A stretch of DNA of 64,000 bases from Ascaphus truei (GCA_036426205.1 CM071570.1:57829976-57893975); one strand, 5' to 3'. Positions 1 to 13,416 are shown, counted from the stretch's first letter. A program made the numbers and translations. The notes: a model not told the origin generated them from the letters alone.

Positions 1-74
1 TATATGGCTGGGGAATAAATCCACGAAGAATATATTGAATTAATTTACACTTTGAACTTCGATATTCACTTTAA

Positions 75-1015
75 GGGGCCTATGCAGTAAGCGTTCATAA
101 GCACTTATCGCCCAAAATGCCTACTGCTATTCAGTAAGTGGTGATAAGTGGGTGATAAAAGACTGAATCGCTCCAAAAAAATTGCTCATAAAAAAAATCA
201 CTGAGGCAGTGGTGATAAGCCACTTATCACCGCTTTTCAGCATGTTCATAAACTCTCACAATTCTAGTAGCAGTGATTAGGCTATGAACGCCTATCACCG
301 CTCTAGAATAGTGATTTTATCACAAAATCCTCACGCCAGAAAAAGTTGGTGTAAAGGTGTTGGAAAACTGCAGAGATGGGACTTAAAAAAAATAATGCAT
401 TTTTCCTGCATAGGATTGATGCTGGAATCTCTGGAGCTGATATCCATTAATATTAGCACCAGAGACCCCTGGCATGAATCCTATGCAATAAAAATGCATT
501 TACAGTAAACTTCATTACCATAGCGGTTAGCCTCAGGGACCCCCTACTTCCCGAGATACAGGCCCCGTTATTAGGTGCCGGTATCTCCTATGCATTTAAA
601 CGTAGCGTCACGTGACCATGGGAATAAAATGCATAGGAGATACCAGCACCCCATAACGGGGCCTGTATCTCAGGAAGTAGGGGGTCCCTGAGGCTAAAAC
701 CAATGCGATTAAGCTCAGGAGACCCCCTGCTCATCTAAACTATTAACAAAATTAAAATTTATACGCATACATTTCGGGCGATATTTGAACAGGGAGAGAC
801 GGCTCTCTCAGAGCAGCTCTCTCTGCAGCAGATACAACTCGCCAGGTTAGGCCTTTTCAGAGGGTCGTTCATCAGATCACCGGCTAATCGCCCGTTTTGT
901 GAATTTTGCTATTACAGGTAATGAAGGCTTTCTTAATACAGTGATAGCAACGCCATAAAAACGGTGATTTAAATGGCCCAGTGATTTTTTAATGAACATT
1001 TAGTGCATAGGCCCC
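75..1015. mobile_element. PIF/Harbinger-like MITE with internal palindrome
   Basis: The inverted termini GGGGCCTATGCA...TGCATAGGCCCC are flanked by TAA on both sides (72-74, 1016-1018), which fits the 3-base TWA duplications of PIF/Harbinger elements. Inside, 531-720 is a separate near-perfect palindrome of the AAGCAGGGGGTCCC family found elsewhere in the window. No transposase is encoded. The superfamily call is inferred from duplication length. Confidence 0.7.
531..725. repeat. Foldback of the 'AAGTAGGGGGTCCC' family
   Basis: Two arms (about 531-600 and 628-705) fold through GATACAGGCCCCGTTA and its complement, with CACGTGAC in the loop. Related copies lie at 26090-26210, 57915-58205, 58310-58535 and 59630-59885. 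Confidence 0.85.
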
Positions 1016-2517
1016 TAAGTCTCTATTGACAGACATCTCTATTTTGTATTTTATAAAGGGAATGTTTTAATGGATGGATGACTCAACATAGCAATATAAA
1101 CCTTAAGGATCTATCCCAGTGATAGCATGTATAAATGCTTTATTTTCAACAAATTATCTCATGTAGCAATCTCTGAAAACAAATACACAGAATAATCATC
1201 GGCAAAAACAAATGTATCTTTTATAGAACATGTAGCTAACTCTACATATAAATGCCAACTCTGTGCCCCAGTCTAACCACCTCCGCTGATCCTGTCAGTA
1301 TTGTTAAATATGCGGGACAGAAATGGAGAGCGGAAGAGACAGCATAAAGCCACATACAGGGTAATAAAAGTCAGCAGAATTATAAAGTACAAAAAAAGAA
1401 GAAAGAAAAATAAACAGTTCGGTTTATCTTGAAAGATAACCCAGTGCCATAGTTTCACCCGTTCACTGATACTGTCAATCATGTAAAAAGATGCAAGACA
1501 GTATAGAGACACATAGAGGTAAAGGGCATGCCCTACTCATATAACCCCAACTGTCTGTGTCATGCTGTATGCTAAGAGCGTGTCTATGGAATAGCAGTGG
1601 GGCTATGTAAGGACAGAATGTAAGCATTAAAATTGAGAAAAAAAACCCTAGTGTCACATCCTCAACTGCCTTAAAAGTGTATACATTACATTATGTAGCT
1701 GCAGGACATAAAATGAGAGAGGGAAAGACAACTTGTTGGCTCATGTAACAGTGTTGTTATTCACACTATTATAAAAATATTGTGAAGGAAAAAAGTACTA
1801 ATGCACAAAAACCTTATTTCCTAATCTGACCAAAATCAATCCTCAACACACAGGTAAAGAAAAAAGGGGAAAATTGTGAAAGGTAGGGAAATGCTTGCTT
1901 ATACCTTGGGCAGCAAATAGGTGCAGTGCTGCAATGCTTCCAATACATTTCAATTGGAAGCATATTGTTTTGTGAATACTACAGTATTTCAGTGCATAGA
2001 TGCTTAAGTAAAGTAATATCTAGATAGGAAAACATATTCCTATTTTGTATAGGAATGAAAAATAAACAAAAACAGGAAATACTTTTTTTGTAAGATGAGG
2101 TTGAGGACTGAAACATTGATCCACCCTAACCAACACCCAGAAAACACCCGCAAGAGTACTGGGTTTTCCTTCATTCTACTGTACAGTACCTGGATATATC
2201 TCAGAATGCACAAGTACCCATGGCAGGGTTACAACGTAACTGTGGGTGATCATTCCTTCCACATTATTTGTAAAGGAATGACTCAATAGACATAAACATA
2301 TAAATATAGAGTTAAAATACAAATATAAAAATATAAATCGTTCTAAATAATCTTTCTAGTTAATCTTACTTGGCTCTATTGAATAAAGTATGATCATTAT
2401 TATTATTAATGAGTATTCACTGCCACAGCTTTAACAACAGGTTTTTAATGAAGCAGATGCATTTACTCCTAGATAATTATCTAATTGAATTGAATTGAGC
2501 TTTTCCTCTTGTTACAG
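1016..2517. other. PCSK2 intron, nothing recognised
   Basis: AT-rich intron sequence. Short ORFs here show no family resemblance or splice support. Confidence 0.6.
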
Positions 2518-2606
2518 CCACGGGACACGTTGTGCAGGAGAAGTATCTGCTGCTGCAAACAATAATATATGTGGAGTAGGAGTGGCTTACAACTCGAAGG
2601 TTGCAG
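2518..2606 (+). CDS. PCSK2: PCSK2 exon with catalytic His208
   Basis: This 89-bp internal exon is the first PCSK2 exon in the window. PC2 is a calcium-dependent subtilisin-like serine protease of neuroendocrine dense-core granules that cleaves prohormones after paired basic residues. The exon is bounded by an AG acceptor at 2516-2517 and a GT donor at 2607. Its first full codon (2519-2521) is the histidine of the HGTRCAGE motif, the catalytic His208 in human numbering. The peptide continues [19 protein letters not shown], as in mammalian PC2. It begins with the last base of a split codon and ends with the first base of the Gly237 codon. The signal peptide, propeptide and catalytic Asp167 must lie upstream of the window. 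Identity is certain from near-complete family identity and from consistent numbering through to the stop codon. Confidence 0.96.
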
Positions 2607-2799
2607 GTACTGTCCATACACCAGCTTAATTATGTGCATGTCTCCTATTTAGAGCTTTGTAATATTTTTGCCAAATTTCAGCAATCACCAATCTTTTAGC
2701 CGAGGATCAGTCTCAAAAAGGCAGATTCATTTTCTTTTTGTATCACAAAAGATTATCCGGATGGATTCTTACAAATTGCATGCTATTTTACTGGAGTCT

Positions 2800-3235
2800 C
2801 AAGTTATACATATATCCCCTCCAAATAACATAGGGAGAGATACCTCTGCTCAAAAAGGAGCACACCTACGGTACCTGGGAGATATGCTAAGTATATTTGA
2901 ATGACATCGCACACGTCCTAAATGGATTTCCATAATAACTATATTGAGTTGACAAGTCTAAGGCACAAGCAGAGGTTGTGGGTTCTAGCCCGGTTGGGCC
3001 TGACACCAGTACCCCAATCCTCACCAGGTACAGTACCTTAGACTTGTCAACTCAATATACTGTATAGTAGTTCTTATGGAAATTATTGTAGGAACTTCAC
3101 AATGAGTAATTTAAAAATACTTGGCATATCTCATTAGCATATCTCTCAGGTGTGTTGCTTTTTGAGCTCTGACATCTCCCCCTATGTTATTTGGAGGGAG
3201 GTTTGAGGGGATATATATAGAACTTGAGACTCTAG
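2800..3235. repeat. Foldback of SINE-like units
   Basis: Inverted arms share ATATCCCCTCCAAATAACAT and GACAAGTCTAAGG. The stretch near 2985 (GTGGGTTCTAGCCC) resembles a tRNA B box. Related single copies are at 22930-23110, 38300-38455, 45675-45845, 46080-46260 and 46390-46510. Confidence 0.65.
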
Positions 3236-4152
3236 CTAATTAGTCATGTCTCTCTCTGTCTGTCGCGCTGTCTGTCTCTCTGTCATTTATTCTTCATGGA
3301 ACACAATAAATAACTAGAATGTTTTAAACCAAACTATTTATTAGCACAAACAATAATTGTAACCATTCAAGATAACAAAATCATACCTTATTGAAGTCTA
3401 TAGCTCCACCTAGTGCTCAGTTAGGGATAATTTATTGAAGCCCTAATGTTGAGTACAGTACATATTTTCAAAAATGTTAGAACTGATTTTGACCTTAAAA
3501 TATATATTCTACGTCATACATTTTGTAAAGAGTTACATAACATCTACAGTGTGACTGCATGATTAAAGATCATTTTAAAGTTAACTACAATGTAACAATC
3601 ATGTTTGTTTAAAATACTTTTAAATATTTTAAAATAAACAACAAGTTGACAATTAAGAAGTAATTTACTTCCACTACCTTAAACAATTTCTCCCAGTATT
3701 ATGTTAACATTAAAACCCAAGAGATTAGCAAACTCCTCCAACTATTAAATAGTTCTGTATTGTCCCCTTATTGACTAATATTCTTATTAAAAAAAATAAT
3801 CTAGAACTGTATTTGGAGTGGAATATTCTGCAGATAACGTAGTGAAAATAGTAAAACAATCTGAATTTAATAACATTTTCACATCTACAGTAGCACCAAC
3901 AGCATTAATGCAGAAACCTACAATGTTAAAGAAATGCTTATGTAAGTATATAATGGTGGAAAAAACTGGGGCGCTTCCCAAACAAATGTTAGGCAATACT
4001 ATAATAGAAACGCAAGAATGCCGTGAAGCAAATAGAAGATATAGTAAATAATGTTCAATACTGGCCCGGAATAATTTGTTGCAGCTCTACCCGGTAGAGA
4101 ATCTCCCTGGATCCTTGTGGTAAGTGGTATAGCAGATGTGGGGAGCGCAAAT

Positions 4153-5617
4153 CATACAAAAGAGAAATACACAGAACAAATGTCAATAGCAATACTGTAT
4201 AATGTGAGTTGACATCAAATGAAATTCAGACATGCAACTGAATGCACGGACGGTGGGGAAAGGAATGCAAGCAAAAACTAAAACATAGACTTACACGGCC
4301 TTGTGTAAGTCTGTGAGATACAACGTATCTTTAGAATCCTCTCCAGCTATCAAATACGTAGTGAGGTACGAGTGTGGTGAGTATAGGGAAAACTGCCAAA
4401 TATAATATGAAATATAATCTGACTCACACGGCCATGTGTGAGTCACTGCATCTAAAGGTGTCTTTAAATCCTCTCCACGGACCGAGTACAGTACCCCAGT
4501 GATGGTGCAGGCATAGTGACGGTGGTGGAAATGGTAAAAGCACAACTGGAGAATTAAATATATTATGACTCACACGGCCATGTGTGAGTCACTGCCTCCA
4601 GCGGTTTCTTTTGATCCTGTGTCTGCTGTGTCTGTCTCCTCGCAAGGTGTATTGACACTCGTCGAAAGTACAATGACCCCACAGACATCCAGGATAATAC
4701 GTATTAGATCACAAAAAAATTATTAATACAGCACATAAAAACAGCTAAAAACTAATCACATTGCGGACAATCTTGTGGCTTCTCCGCTTCCTGTGGCTCC
4801 TGTCAGGCCTGACTAAGCACTTACCTTGTGCGAAACGCGTAGCCTGCTGAACATGGAGCATTTTGGACCTAGAAGGACTCCGTAATCACTGGCAAACTGC
4901 AGCTTTCTTCCTGACTCCGGACGCGGCAATCAGCGGAACTGACAGGAGCCACGAGAAGCGGAGAAGCCACAAGATTGTTCGCAATGTGAGTGGCTTTTAA
5001 GTTGTTTTTATGTGCTATATTAATAAAGTTCTTGTGATCTAAAACGTATTATCCTGGATGTCTGTGGGGTGATTGTACTTTCGACGAGTATCAATACACC
5101 TTGCGAGGAGACAGACGGAGCAGACACAGGATCAAAAGAAACCGCTGGAGGCAGTGACTCACACATGGCCGTGTGAGTCATAATATATTTGATTCTCCAG
5201 TTGTGCTTTTACCATTGTGTCCAGTTGTGTCCAGTTGTGTCCAGTTGTGCTTTTACCATTTCCACCATCACTGGGGTACTGCACTCGGTCCGTGGAGAGG
5301 ATTTAAAGACACCTTTAGATGCAGTGACTCACACATGGCCGTGTGAGTCAGATTATATTTCATATTATATTTGGCAGTTTTCCCTATATTCACCACACTC
5401 GTACCTCACTACGTATTTGATAGCTGGAGAGGATTCTAAAGATACGTTGTATCTCACAGACTTACACAGGGCCGTGTAAGTCTATGTTTTAGTTTTTGCT
5501 TGCATTCCTTTCCCCACCGTCCGTGCATGCAGTTGCATGTCTGAATTTCATTTGATGTCAAATCACATTATACAGTATTGCTATTGACATTTGTTCTGTA
5601 TATTTCTCTTTTGTATG
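4153..5617. repeat. 1.46-kb foldback element
   Basis: The left arm (4153 to about 4806) is the inverted, slightly diverged complement of the right arm (about 4940-5617). The loop holds GCAC-TTACCTT-GTGC followed by GAAACGCGTAG. Within each arm are short palindromes of GACTCACACGGCC type (4421, 4567, 5156, 5327) and of CTTACACGGCC type (about 4291 and 5461). ORFs on opposite strands in the two arms are mirror images and not genes. Confidence 0.9.
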
Positions 5618-5921
5618 GTATGTATATAATGCACTATTTTTCAATGGTTGTCAGTGGTTCTCTGACTTTTTACAAAACAAAAAAGAAAAAGGAATTCTTT
5701 TGCCTTTTGGACTTCATTATCCTATATTTTTAAGGAAGGGCTCTCCGGCCCCCATCATAAGCCCCATTTTTAAGAATTGTGTTTTATTTAATAGAATATG
5801 TTATTTGTGTTGTTGTTACAATTAAACTGCTGCCCCTCTCTGACTCTTTATTTTTGTAACTCTATAGTATATCTTCCTTTTTCTTTGTCGCTGAATAACT
5901 ACTATCCTCCATCCATCCATC

Positions 5922-6001
<80 letters not shown>
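5922..6001. repeat. (ATCT)n microsatellite
   Basis: About 20 ATCT units, preceded by a few ATCC units. It lies 190 bases upstream of a PCSK2 exon. Confidence 0.98.
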
Positions 6002-6003
<2 letters not shown>

Positions 6004-6191
6004 ATTGGAACAGCCCATAAATATACCATTATTGTTATTATAGGGTTTTAATCTGGGTTAATTCAACCAGGCTTGTGAAAGAGTTGGGAGGCTAAATTGA
6101 AAATGTATGAGTATTTATTATGCAAATTATAATGAGCAGTGCTAGAATCTGCAATACACATTAACACTTATATTTATTGTAAAATGCATAG

Positions 6192-6367
6192 GAATTCGCA
6201 TGTTGGACCAACCGTTTATGACAGATATAATTGAAGCTTCATCCATCAGTCACATGCCACAAGTTATAGATATATATAGTGCTAGCTGGGGGCCCACTGA
6301 TGATGGCAAAACAGTGGATGGACCAAGAGAACTGACCTTACAGGCCATGGCAGACGGTGTCAACAAG
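6192..6367 (+). CDS. PCSK2: PCSK2 catalytic-domain exon (residues 237-295)
   Basis: This 176-bp exon follows an AG at 6190-6191 and precedes GTAAAT at 6368. It completes Gly237 and then reads [17 protein letters not shown], followed by [19 protein letters not shown], characteristic of the PC2 subtilisin fold. The SASWGP segment is part of the substrate-binding region conserved in kexin-family enzymes. The exon ends in phase 0 after GVNK. No frameshift or stop is present. Flanking introns of 3.6 kb and 6.1 kb carry repeats but leave the splice sites intact. Confidence 0.96.
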
Positions 6368-6620
6368 GTAAATTTTTTTACCAGTACTGGAATTTGTATT
6401 GATAACATATTCCTATAATTTAGGAATACATTGTATAATCCATGTCAGGGTGGTATGACCATATTCTTTCAGCCATAGAAATAACTGTAACAGCATAATA
6501 CACAATTCCAGGTCTTTCCTAAACCAATAATAGTTGGATAAATATGACAATACTACGTGATTCATATAAAATGTGCAAACAATACATATGCAGATACAGT
6601 ATAAAAGTGACATAAAATGT

Positions 6621-6980
6621 CTACAGTAGAGGCAACGTTTATTCTAACATTTGCCGTAAACTAGCCGGGTTACATTCTGGGTATGTGCTGGGTATGTGCT
6701 GGGTATGTTCTGGGCTAGTTTGAGGCACGTTTAAGGCATTTCTGCATTGACTAACGACCCATAGGATTAACACAGCAGGGATCCCTGGCAGTCCAATTCA
6801 GTTTGAATGGGACTGCCAGGGACCCCCGCTGTTAATCTGATAGGCCATTAATCAATGCAGAAATGCTGGGGCTAGTTTAAGGAAAGTTTAAGGCTTGTAT
6901 TCAGAATGTACCTGGGTGTACCTGGGTTTTTTGGGGAATTGCCACTGGTTTTTGTTAGAATAAGAGTTGCCTCTACTGTA
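6621..6980. mobile_element. MITE-like foldback
   Basis: The termini ACAGTAGAGGCAAC...GTTGCCTCTACTGT are inverted. The interior has a second inverted pair around GACTGCCAGGGA and three tandem copies of TGGGTATGTGC near 6677-6710. The fragment 26340-26400 shares its ATCTGATGGGCCATTA block. Confidence 0.8.
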
Positions 6981-7179
6981 TTACTTTCTATCAATAGATA
7001 CTGTAGAAACGATATGTTTTGCAGCCGAGAACACTCACGGATTGTCCAAATCCTTCAAACTGATGATACAAAAATAGTTATCTATGGTGCTGGTCTTCAT
7101 GTGATTGCGTTTGTAGTGCAATATGAAATAAAGAATAAAGAAAGAACAGTGTATAATGCAAAGTGATTGCAAGATAACA

Positions 7180-8200
7180 GTGAAGGTAAATACTGAATTA
7201 CATACACGAGGACACTCACACTGATGTAGGCAGTGCAGTCCAGTTGATACTCATGCACTATAGCAGGGGTTAAGCAGAATATTCTTAAACCCAGGAGAGA
7301 TCAAAGATGGATATGGCCCATCATGCAGAGAAGAAAAAAGGTGTTCATAGCAATATCACGTTATCAAAAATTTAATAAAACATTAAAACAGACAATTGGA
7401 ATCGCACTCAAATTGAGATAACCGCAGGTCCCGTACTCAGCAGGGCTGAGTCAGATGGAGATCTGACATGGAGGTGCTGGCATCTCCCGTGCTCCTCGGG
7501 GTGTATCAGGCTGTGAGCCAGGATCTGTTCCAGATCTTTCAGCTTCCTAGGGGCTGGTAACAGAGGCAGCAGAAGATTTGGTAAAAAAACTTTTTCCATA
7601 TAAAGAAAGCAGCAGAGACATGCTACAGTCTGTCAGGTTATCTCAGACTCCCATCCTGGGAGAAGTTAAAGAGATTGCAAAGAAAATGGAAACAACCTTA
7701 CATGCACTAACAATTTAGGAAACAGTCAATATAATTGAACAACATAAAAGAATTGAAAAATATGTGGTGAGAAACACCCCACGTTTTCAACTCTACTGTA
7801 GAGATGGACACTTGGCCTGGTATTCTGGTTCTGGTTAGGTTTCTACTGTACGTATATAATTTGTAGGTTTGCATTTATACATTTTTATGTGACTTATATA
7901 TGGTATTGCAATAGAAGGTTCTGGTAGGTTCTGATTTCACACACCGGGTTTTGCCATATTACATTATGACATTTTTTTTAGCACAAAGGTTCAGACAAAA
8001 AAATGTTTCTTAAAAAAGTACATAGATCTTCAAATCTACTTTGGTTGTTTCAAGTGGAATCAGTGTTTTTGCATTCTTGTGATTTAGATTTTTATTATCT
8101 CATCATTCCCTAATTAATATTCCTTCCTTGATTTTCTCATGGATACGGTTCATTGGGTAAGATGCGGAAGAAGATTTTTCATCCCTCTTTTAAAAAAACT
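7180..8200. other. PCSK2 intron, unclassified repeat-like DNA
   Basis: Contains weakly protein-like remnants (7610-7800), possibly degraded LINE, but too decayed to name. No exon was detected. Confidence 0.3.
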
Positions 8201-8288
8201 ATAATAAATTAAGCTTAATTTTGCCAAGGTCTGTTAACTCATTAGAGACATATACTATTTTAGTAGATACAACAAATAAATGTTTTAA

Positions 8289-8758
8289 AGCTGCAGACCA
8301 AGCAATATCCTACAAGTGTATATTTTTTTTAAAGAAATCAGTTCTGTACTATGAGAAAATACTTGTAGCATGTTTTTTAACAATTCATAATACATTTTTA
8401 ATGTATTATGATGTAAAAAGCTTTTTTTTATATATAGCAACCATTTACAAAGTCACATCCCATTCCTCTTCTCAAACAGGCTCTGGAACACCCCTTTTTG
8501 AACCCAGCCCTCTCTTTAGCAATGCACCAATTGTATCTAGTGACTTCCTGTTCACATGATCTTCCCCACACAACTTTGCATCTTTGATCCTCTTCTGCTG
8601 CACTGATAGCCATTTAGTGAACCCCAGCCAAATCTTCACTGATCGATCACAGGAGAACAGATCGATTGGCAACTTAGCTAATTACTTATCAGTGTGTGGA
8701 TTGAATTGATGCGCACATTAAAGGGGAAAAAAATAAAACCGCAGCTTGGACTGCTGCT
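8289..8758. mobile_element. TTAA-flanked MITE (Kolobok/piggyBac-like)
   Basis: The termini AGCTGCAGACCAAG and CTTGGACTGCTGCT are inverted and flanked by TTAA on both sides (8285-8288, 8759-8762). TTAA duplications are typical of Kolobok and piggyBac elements. A truncated second copy begins at 19919, also after TTAA. Short ORFs inside are fortuitous. Confidence 0.75.
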
Positions 8759-9739
8759 TTAATAAAATATTTCAATCTACCGTACTGTATATGGGCATCC
8801 AATTTCCTTTATAAATATTGCAAAGTTTATAATCTACCTGGAAACAGATTAAATTTCACAGTGCTAATCACATTATGTTCATTCATTTTTCATTTATCAG
8901 TTAAAAAGTATTATTTAGGAAATTAATTAGGAAAAACAGCATCTACTGAAATTATATCAACGTTGTGTAAAATAATTAGACATGTAAAAACAAAAGCCTA
9001 TCAATCTTACCATTAAGGTCAAAGTTTATCATTAGGATCAAAGTTTTCTATATTAGCAAATGTATTTAATACTCTTATAATTCAAATCTAAATAAAACAA
9101 GCTATGTTAAAAGTTTAAAATAAATCCAAAACAACAGTTTTTTTGAGAAGCCAACAAATCAGGTAGTCTATTAGCCAACCAAGTAAAGAGCAGCAGAAAG
9201 CAAAACATAATATAAATAATTAAGTGACAAAATGACTCCAGAGTCCAGATATACTGTAGTGACCCTGATAAAATAAACAAGACTTTAAGAAATTCTATGA
9301 GGAACAATACAGAGAGCGGACAAAGATGTAGACTGAAATTTGTTCTGATTTTTGGTAGCTATTCCGTTTGTATCATGTAAATAATTGTTATTTGATGGAT
9401 ATTTTATTCCATTTTTAAATTGAATTTTTACATATTTATTGCATTTGAGGTTTTTGTGGTTATGTTGGTTATATGTATTTATATAAGAAAGGTCACGTTT
9501 GTGGGTCCGAAACGTTGGTGATTTGTGTCTTTTCTACAATATATATTCTACAAATCTTAACCTGAGTGCTGTCTGCTGATTCCCGTGTGAACGGTATTGT
9601 ATATTTATTTATATGTATTTATATGTGCACATACATCCCCCCTTTCCCCCTTCCACTTTCCTTGTTGAGACTTTTATTTGTCCTATGTGGTTCACTTTTT
9701 ATCTCTCCCTTTTTGCTCGTTTGGAGCGTATACAGTACT

Positions 9740-11700
9740 GTATGTTAACTAAAGTTAATCTAACTACTGACAGGAGACCCCTCACCATAATAAATCTACC
9801 CTCCTTATCCCTTTTAATTTCTTCCATTTGAAATGGGACTTCATGTTTTAACAGAATAGCTACTCCTCTTTTCCTCTTGGAAAAAGAATAATAATAAGCA
9901 AGCGGGTAAGTACCCCGAAAAGTGTTAGGAGGGTACTGGTTGTTAAAATGAGTTTCCTGAAGGAATAAAATGTCTGCCTGCATCTTCTTAAATTGTCTCA
10001 GAGCTAGTCTCCTTTTTTTATTTGAATTTAGTCCCTTTACATTTAAAGAGACTACTTTTATGGGTAGTTAATTAGTCATAGATTACAAATTAAAACTCTC
10101 TCTCTGCTTATCATGATTTGTGGGATGGATTGCGGGTGTGTCGGTGACATTACCTGATCCTGATGACTTACTCTGATCCATTTTAAGGGAAAGGAGGCGC
10201 ATTCTCCTTGATTATCTGTGGTGGTACTGGAGGGTAGGGGGCGTCAACTTGGAGGGGAGAAAAATGTTAGGGGAGACAGAACAGAAACAAACAACAACAT
10301 AGAAGGAATGGACTACTGTCCATCCCAGAACCTTTTAACTAATGGTCCTACACTGGAACAAAATAAAGGGCTAGATAAAACCCAAATTGAAGGGGGGGGG
10401 GTCATGAGCATCGAGGACACCGGGACCTCCGAACTCCGCCAATGGATTCCTTCATACTCATACCTCCAAAACTTCTTATCATCTAAATTCCTATCTCTTT
10501 TATACAAAAAATAATATTTGCCTTCAAAACTAAAAACCACATAAACCTCAAATTCTAAATAATTTCACCTGTCCTGAAGAGTATACAACTTATAGTTATA
10601 ATAATTGGGATGCAGATTGGGACCTTAAATTTTTTTCCCACAAGATACATAGGATCAGTCCACCTACAAATATTAAGCACATTAACATAGAGACTATTAG
10701 AAGGTCTCATTTCTCTTTAGTTAAAACATCAAAATCACAAAATTCGCCGCACACCATAAACACGGGTCCGCCAACCTCATCCTCCAACTGATCAGTTTTA
10801 ACTGTGAAGACAGGACTTTTTGCTCCCTCAGGTTGGGTAGGCGGAATCAGAGACTTCCGATCATGCACCTTTTTCAGGCTGTTGCGAGGCTTCCGGCGGA
10901 CTCTCGGACCTCAGGGGATACTGTGATTTCGCGGTCGGCTGCTCGTGTAGACCAAGGGCTCTGAGAAAGTTCTCCACCTCTTCTGGGAATCTCAACGAAA
11001 TTTGCCTTCTGTCTTTGTTTACAACTAGATGGAATGGGAAGACCCATCTATAGCGGATATTGTTATCTCTGAGGACCGCCGTGACTGGGCAGTGGCTTCT
11101 TCTTCTTGAGATTGTAGATCTGGAAAGATCCTGAAAGCTCTGAATCCTGGAATTTTCAGTCCCAATATTCTTGATTCCTGTAACCTCTTATTATTTTCTC
11201 CTTTGTGGTTTAATAGTGTAATTTTACTATTACATCCCTGCTTTTCCGAGGGTTCGCAAATCTTGGACCTACGGCTCGATGTGCTCTGTCCATTTGCATT
11301 CAGTTGTTAGAAGAGACGGAACTATTTGGGTAAATAGTTTTGTTAGATAAGGTTGCAATTCATCCGGATCAATTGTTTCTGGGATGTTCCTTACTCTGAG
11401 ATTTTGCCTTCTTTCCCGATTTTCCAGATCATCAAGGTTATTTTTCAAGCTCCTGATTTCGTCGTTAAGTCTAAATAACTCGTCTTCCATTGAACCCTGA
11501 CACTGCAGAGATTCTTCTAATTTATTTTCCAGTTGTGTTGTTCGTTCCATCAGAGAAGACAGACGTGCCTTATATTCAGCAACAGCTTTTTCCAGAGCAA
11601 CTTGAAAGACCCCTTGCATCTCTTTAAACAGTCTTTCAAAGCCTTTGGGGTAATTTGAGTATTTTCCTCAGCATCTTGTTCTTGTTCCGGCTCAATAAAG
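9740..11700 (-). mobile_element. L1-type LINE fragment (ORF1 and start of ORF2)
   Basis: Antisense to PCSK2. ORF1 (from about 11700) has a coiled coil and the RRM segment LENRERRQNLRVRNIPE; beyond a frameshift near 11260, a conserved C-terminal piece RYRWVFPFHLVVNKDRRQIS lies around 11000. ORF2 begins near 10060 with an SLNVKGLNS-like block and the endonuclease motif QADILFLQETHF, then breaks near 9740 after LTLVNI. The loss of the 3' part is opposite to the usual 5' truncation, so a later deletion or insertion is implied. Frames are broken; the element is inactive. Confidence 0.85.
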
Positions 11701-12438
11701 TTCTCCCCTTGTTATTGAGGCTTTTCGTGTAGTTCTTGTACATGCACGTGCATGTGCAGACTCCATCTTGAATCTCGGCAACCGGAGAGTCCGTTTTCTT
11801 TCAATAACAAGACACCGATGTGGTCTGCGGCTTCTTAGTCTTCCTGAGCGGCATCCCCGGAAGTTCCGCTGGCACGGGGGGGACTTTTCAAGTAGGTTTA
11901 TCTGGTTTGGAGGCCTAAAACATATGTGTTTGCAGCGGAGTCCACAGAGCTATCTCAGTAAGCTCCCATCCTCCTCGACGATTGGTGCGCCCCCAAGATT
12001 GACATTTTTGGTTGAAACGTTCAATCAAACTTTTCACAATTTTGCTAACTCTTTTTTAAACTTTGAATAAATATTATATTTTGCAATACTGAACTGATAG
12101 TACTTAGAGATGATAAAATAAGACCTGGCCTCTATTGTTATCTAATAGGTTGATGGAGGCTGCATAGAGTTGGCATTTAATAACTAACTTAAACCAGCCT
12201 TATTTAATACTCCTGGGCACTTTCAATAAAGTAATTATCAATGCGGTATTCACTTAATGAGACAGGAAATCTCTTGGGTCTCTAATGATTTGTGCTTCTC
12301 GTATAGTAACGTTGGACAAATGGTTATAAAGCTTACAGTTTAAACAACTTTCTTTTTTTCTACTTAGATAAATCTCCAGTTCATATCGAAATTTAGACTA
12401 CTGTACAATTTAACAGTGTTAAATATTTTATATCACAG

Positions 12439-12654
12439 GGCCGTGGAGGAAAGGGAAGTATTTATGTCTGGGCCTCTGGAGATGGAGGAAGTTATGATGA
12501 TTGCAACTGTGATGGTTATGCATCAAGCATGTGGACTATCTCAATTAACTCTGCTATTAACGATGGACGGACTGCTCTCTACGATGAAAGTTGCTCTTCA
12601 ACATTGGCCTCCACATTCAGCAATGGTAGAAAAAGAAATCCCGAAGCTGGTGTG
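12439..12654 (+). CDS. PCSK2: PCSK2 exon with oxyanion-hole Asp310
   Basis: This 216-bp exon is 72 codons long with both ends in phase 0. The acceptor is CACAG at 12434-12438 and the donor is GTAAGT at 12655. It begins GRGGKGSIYVWASGDGGSYD. Codon 12481-12483 is GAT, giving Asp310 where furin and most convertases have the oxyanion-hole Asn. That Asp is diagnostic of PC2 among convertases and is linked in the literature to its special activation route with the chaperone 7B2 (SCG5). The cysteines of DDCNCDGYA are present. The exon ends NPEAGV. Nothing suggests loss of function. Confidence 0.97.
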
Positions 12655-13416
12655 GTAAGTACAAATATTATTATACTGAAGCCTTCCCATAGGGATTATT
12701 GAGCACTATTCTCTTTTTAGAAGTAGCAGATGTTCTTTTGTTCGAGCACATTTTAAATTATACAAAGCCCAATGATGCTTTCACTGTCAGCTGATGAGAA
12801 AAATGTTAATATTTAAATGACCAGGGCATCCTTCATGCTGCATTAGTTTAGTTACACAATAGTTCCAAAAAAATCTCAAGATTAAAACACAGTGATCATA
12901 ATTCATTTATTCTAAGAAATATATTCATAGGAAATTAGAAATACTGTAAATTGAAATTGTGCTAATGTTTTAGAAATTGATTTATACCACTCACATAATT
13001 CACATTACTTAGAATCACGGTGAACTTTGTACACAATAGTTTGCTTTTATCGTTCCAATTAAATGTAGAAATATTCTGGAAAATTATATGGTTTAGAACA
13101 AACTCTTTCAATCAGGAGATTTCATAAAGGAGTCCATTCAATGGAAACCCTTTAAACATATATATTCCCAATACAGAAATTAAACTAATTTAAAATTGTA
13201 TGCATTTATACTTTTATTTATGTAGCGCTAGCAAAAAAGGTTGGACATCTTTTTTGAAAGAAAGGTATACATGGCTATACAGTACAAAATAAGTGAACAT
13301 GGGAAGGATGTTGGGGTAAAAGGGGACGATAGACAGCACTCTGATAGTGTTAAATTTATGTAATTGCAGGGTCCACGGAACAAAAGGGGACCCTTATTCC
13401 CCTGTTTAGTACTAAC

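Noticed and set aside
2985..3000. tRNA gene at a B-box-like sequence
   Set aside because: No cloverleaf can be formed around it; more likely a SINE remnant.
4291..5479. Two ORFs with almost identical proteins on opposite strands
   Set aside because: They are the same stretch read from the two arms of a foldback, not a duplicated gene.
5922..6001. CRISPR-like or regulatory array
   Set aside because: Simple ATCT microsatellite without spacers.
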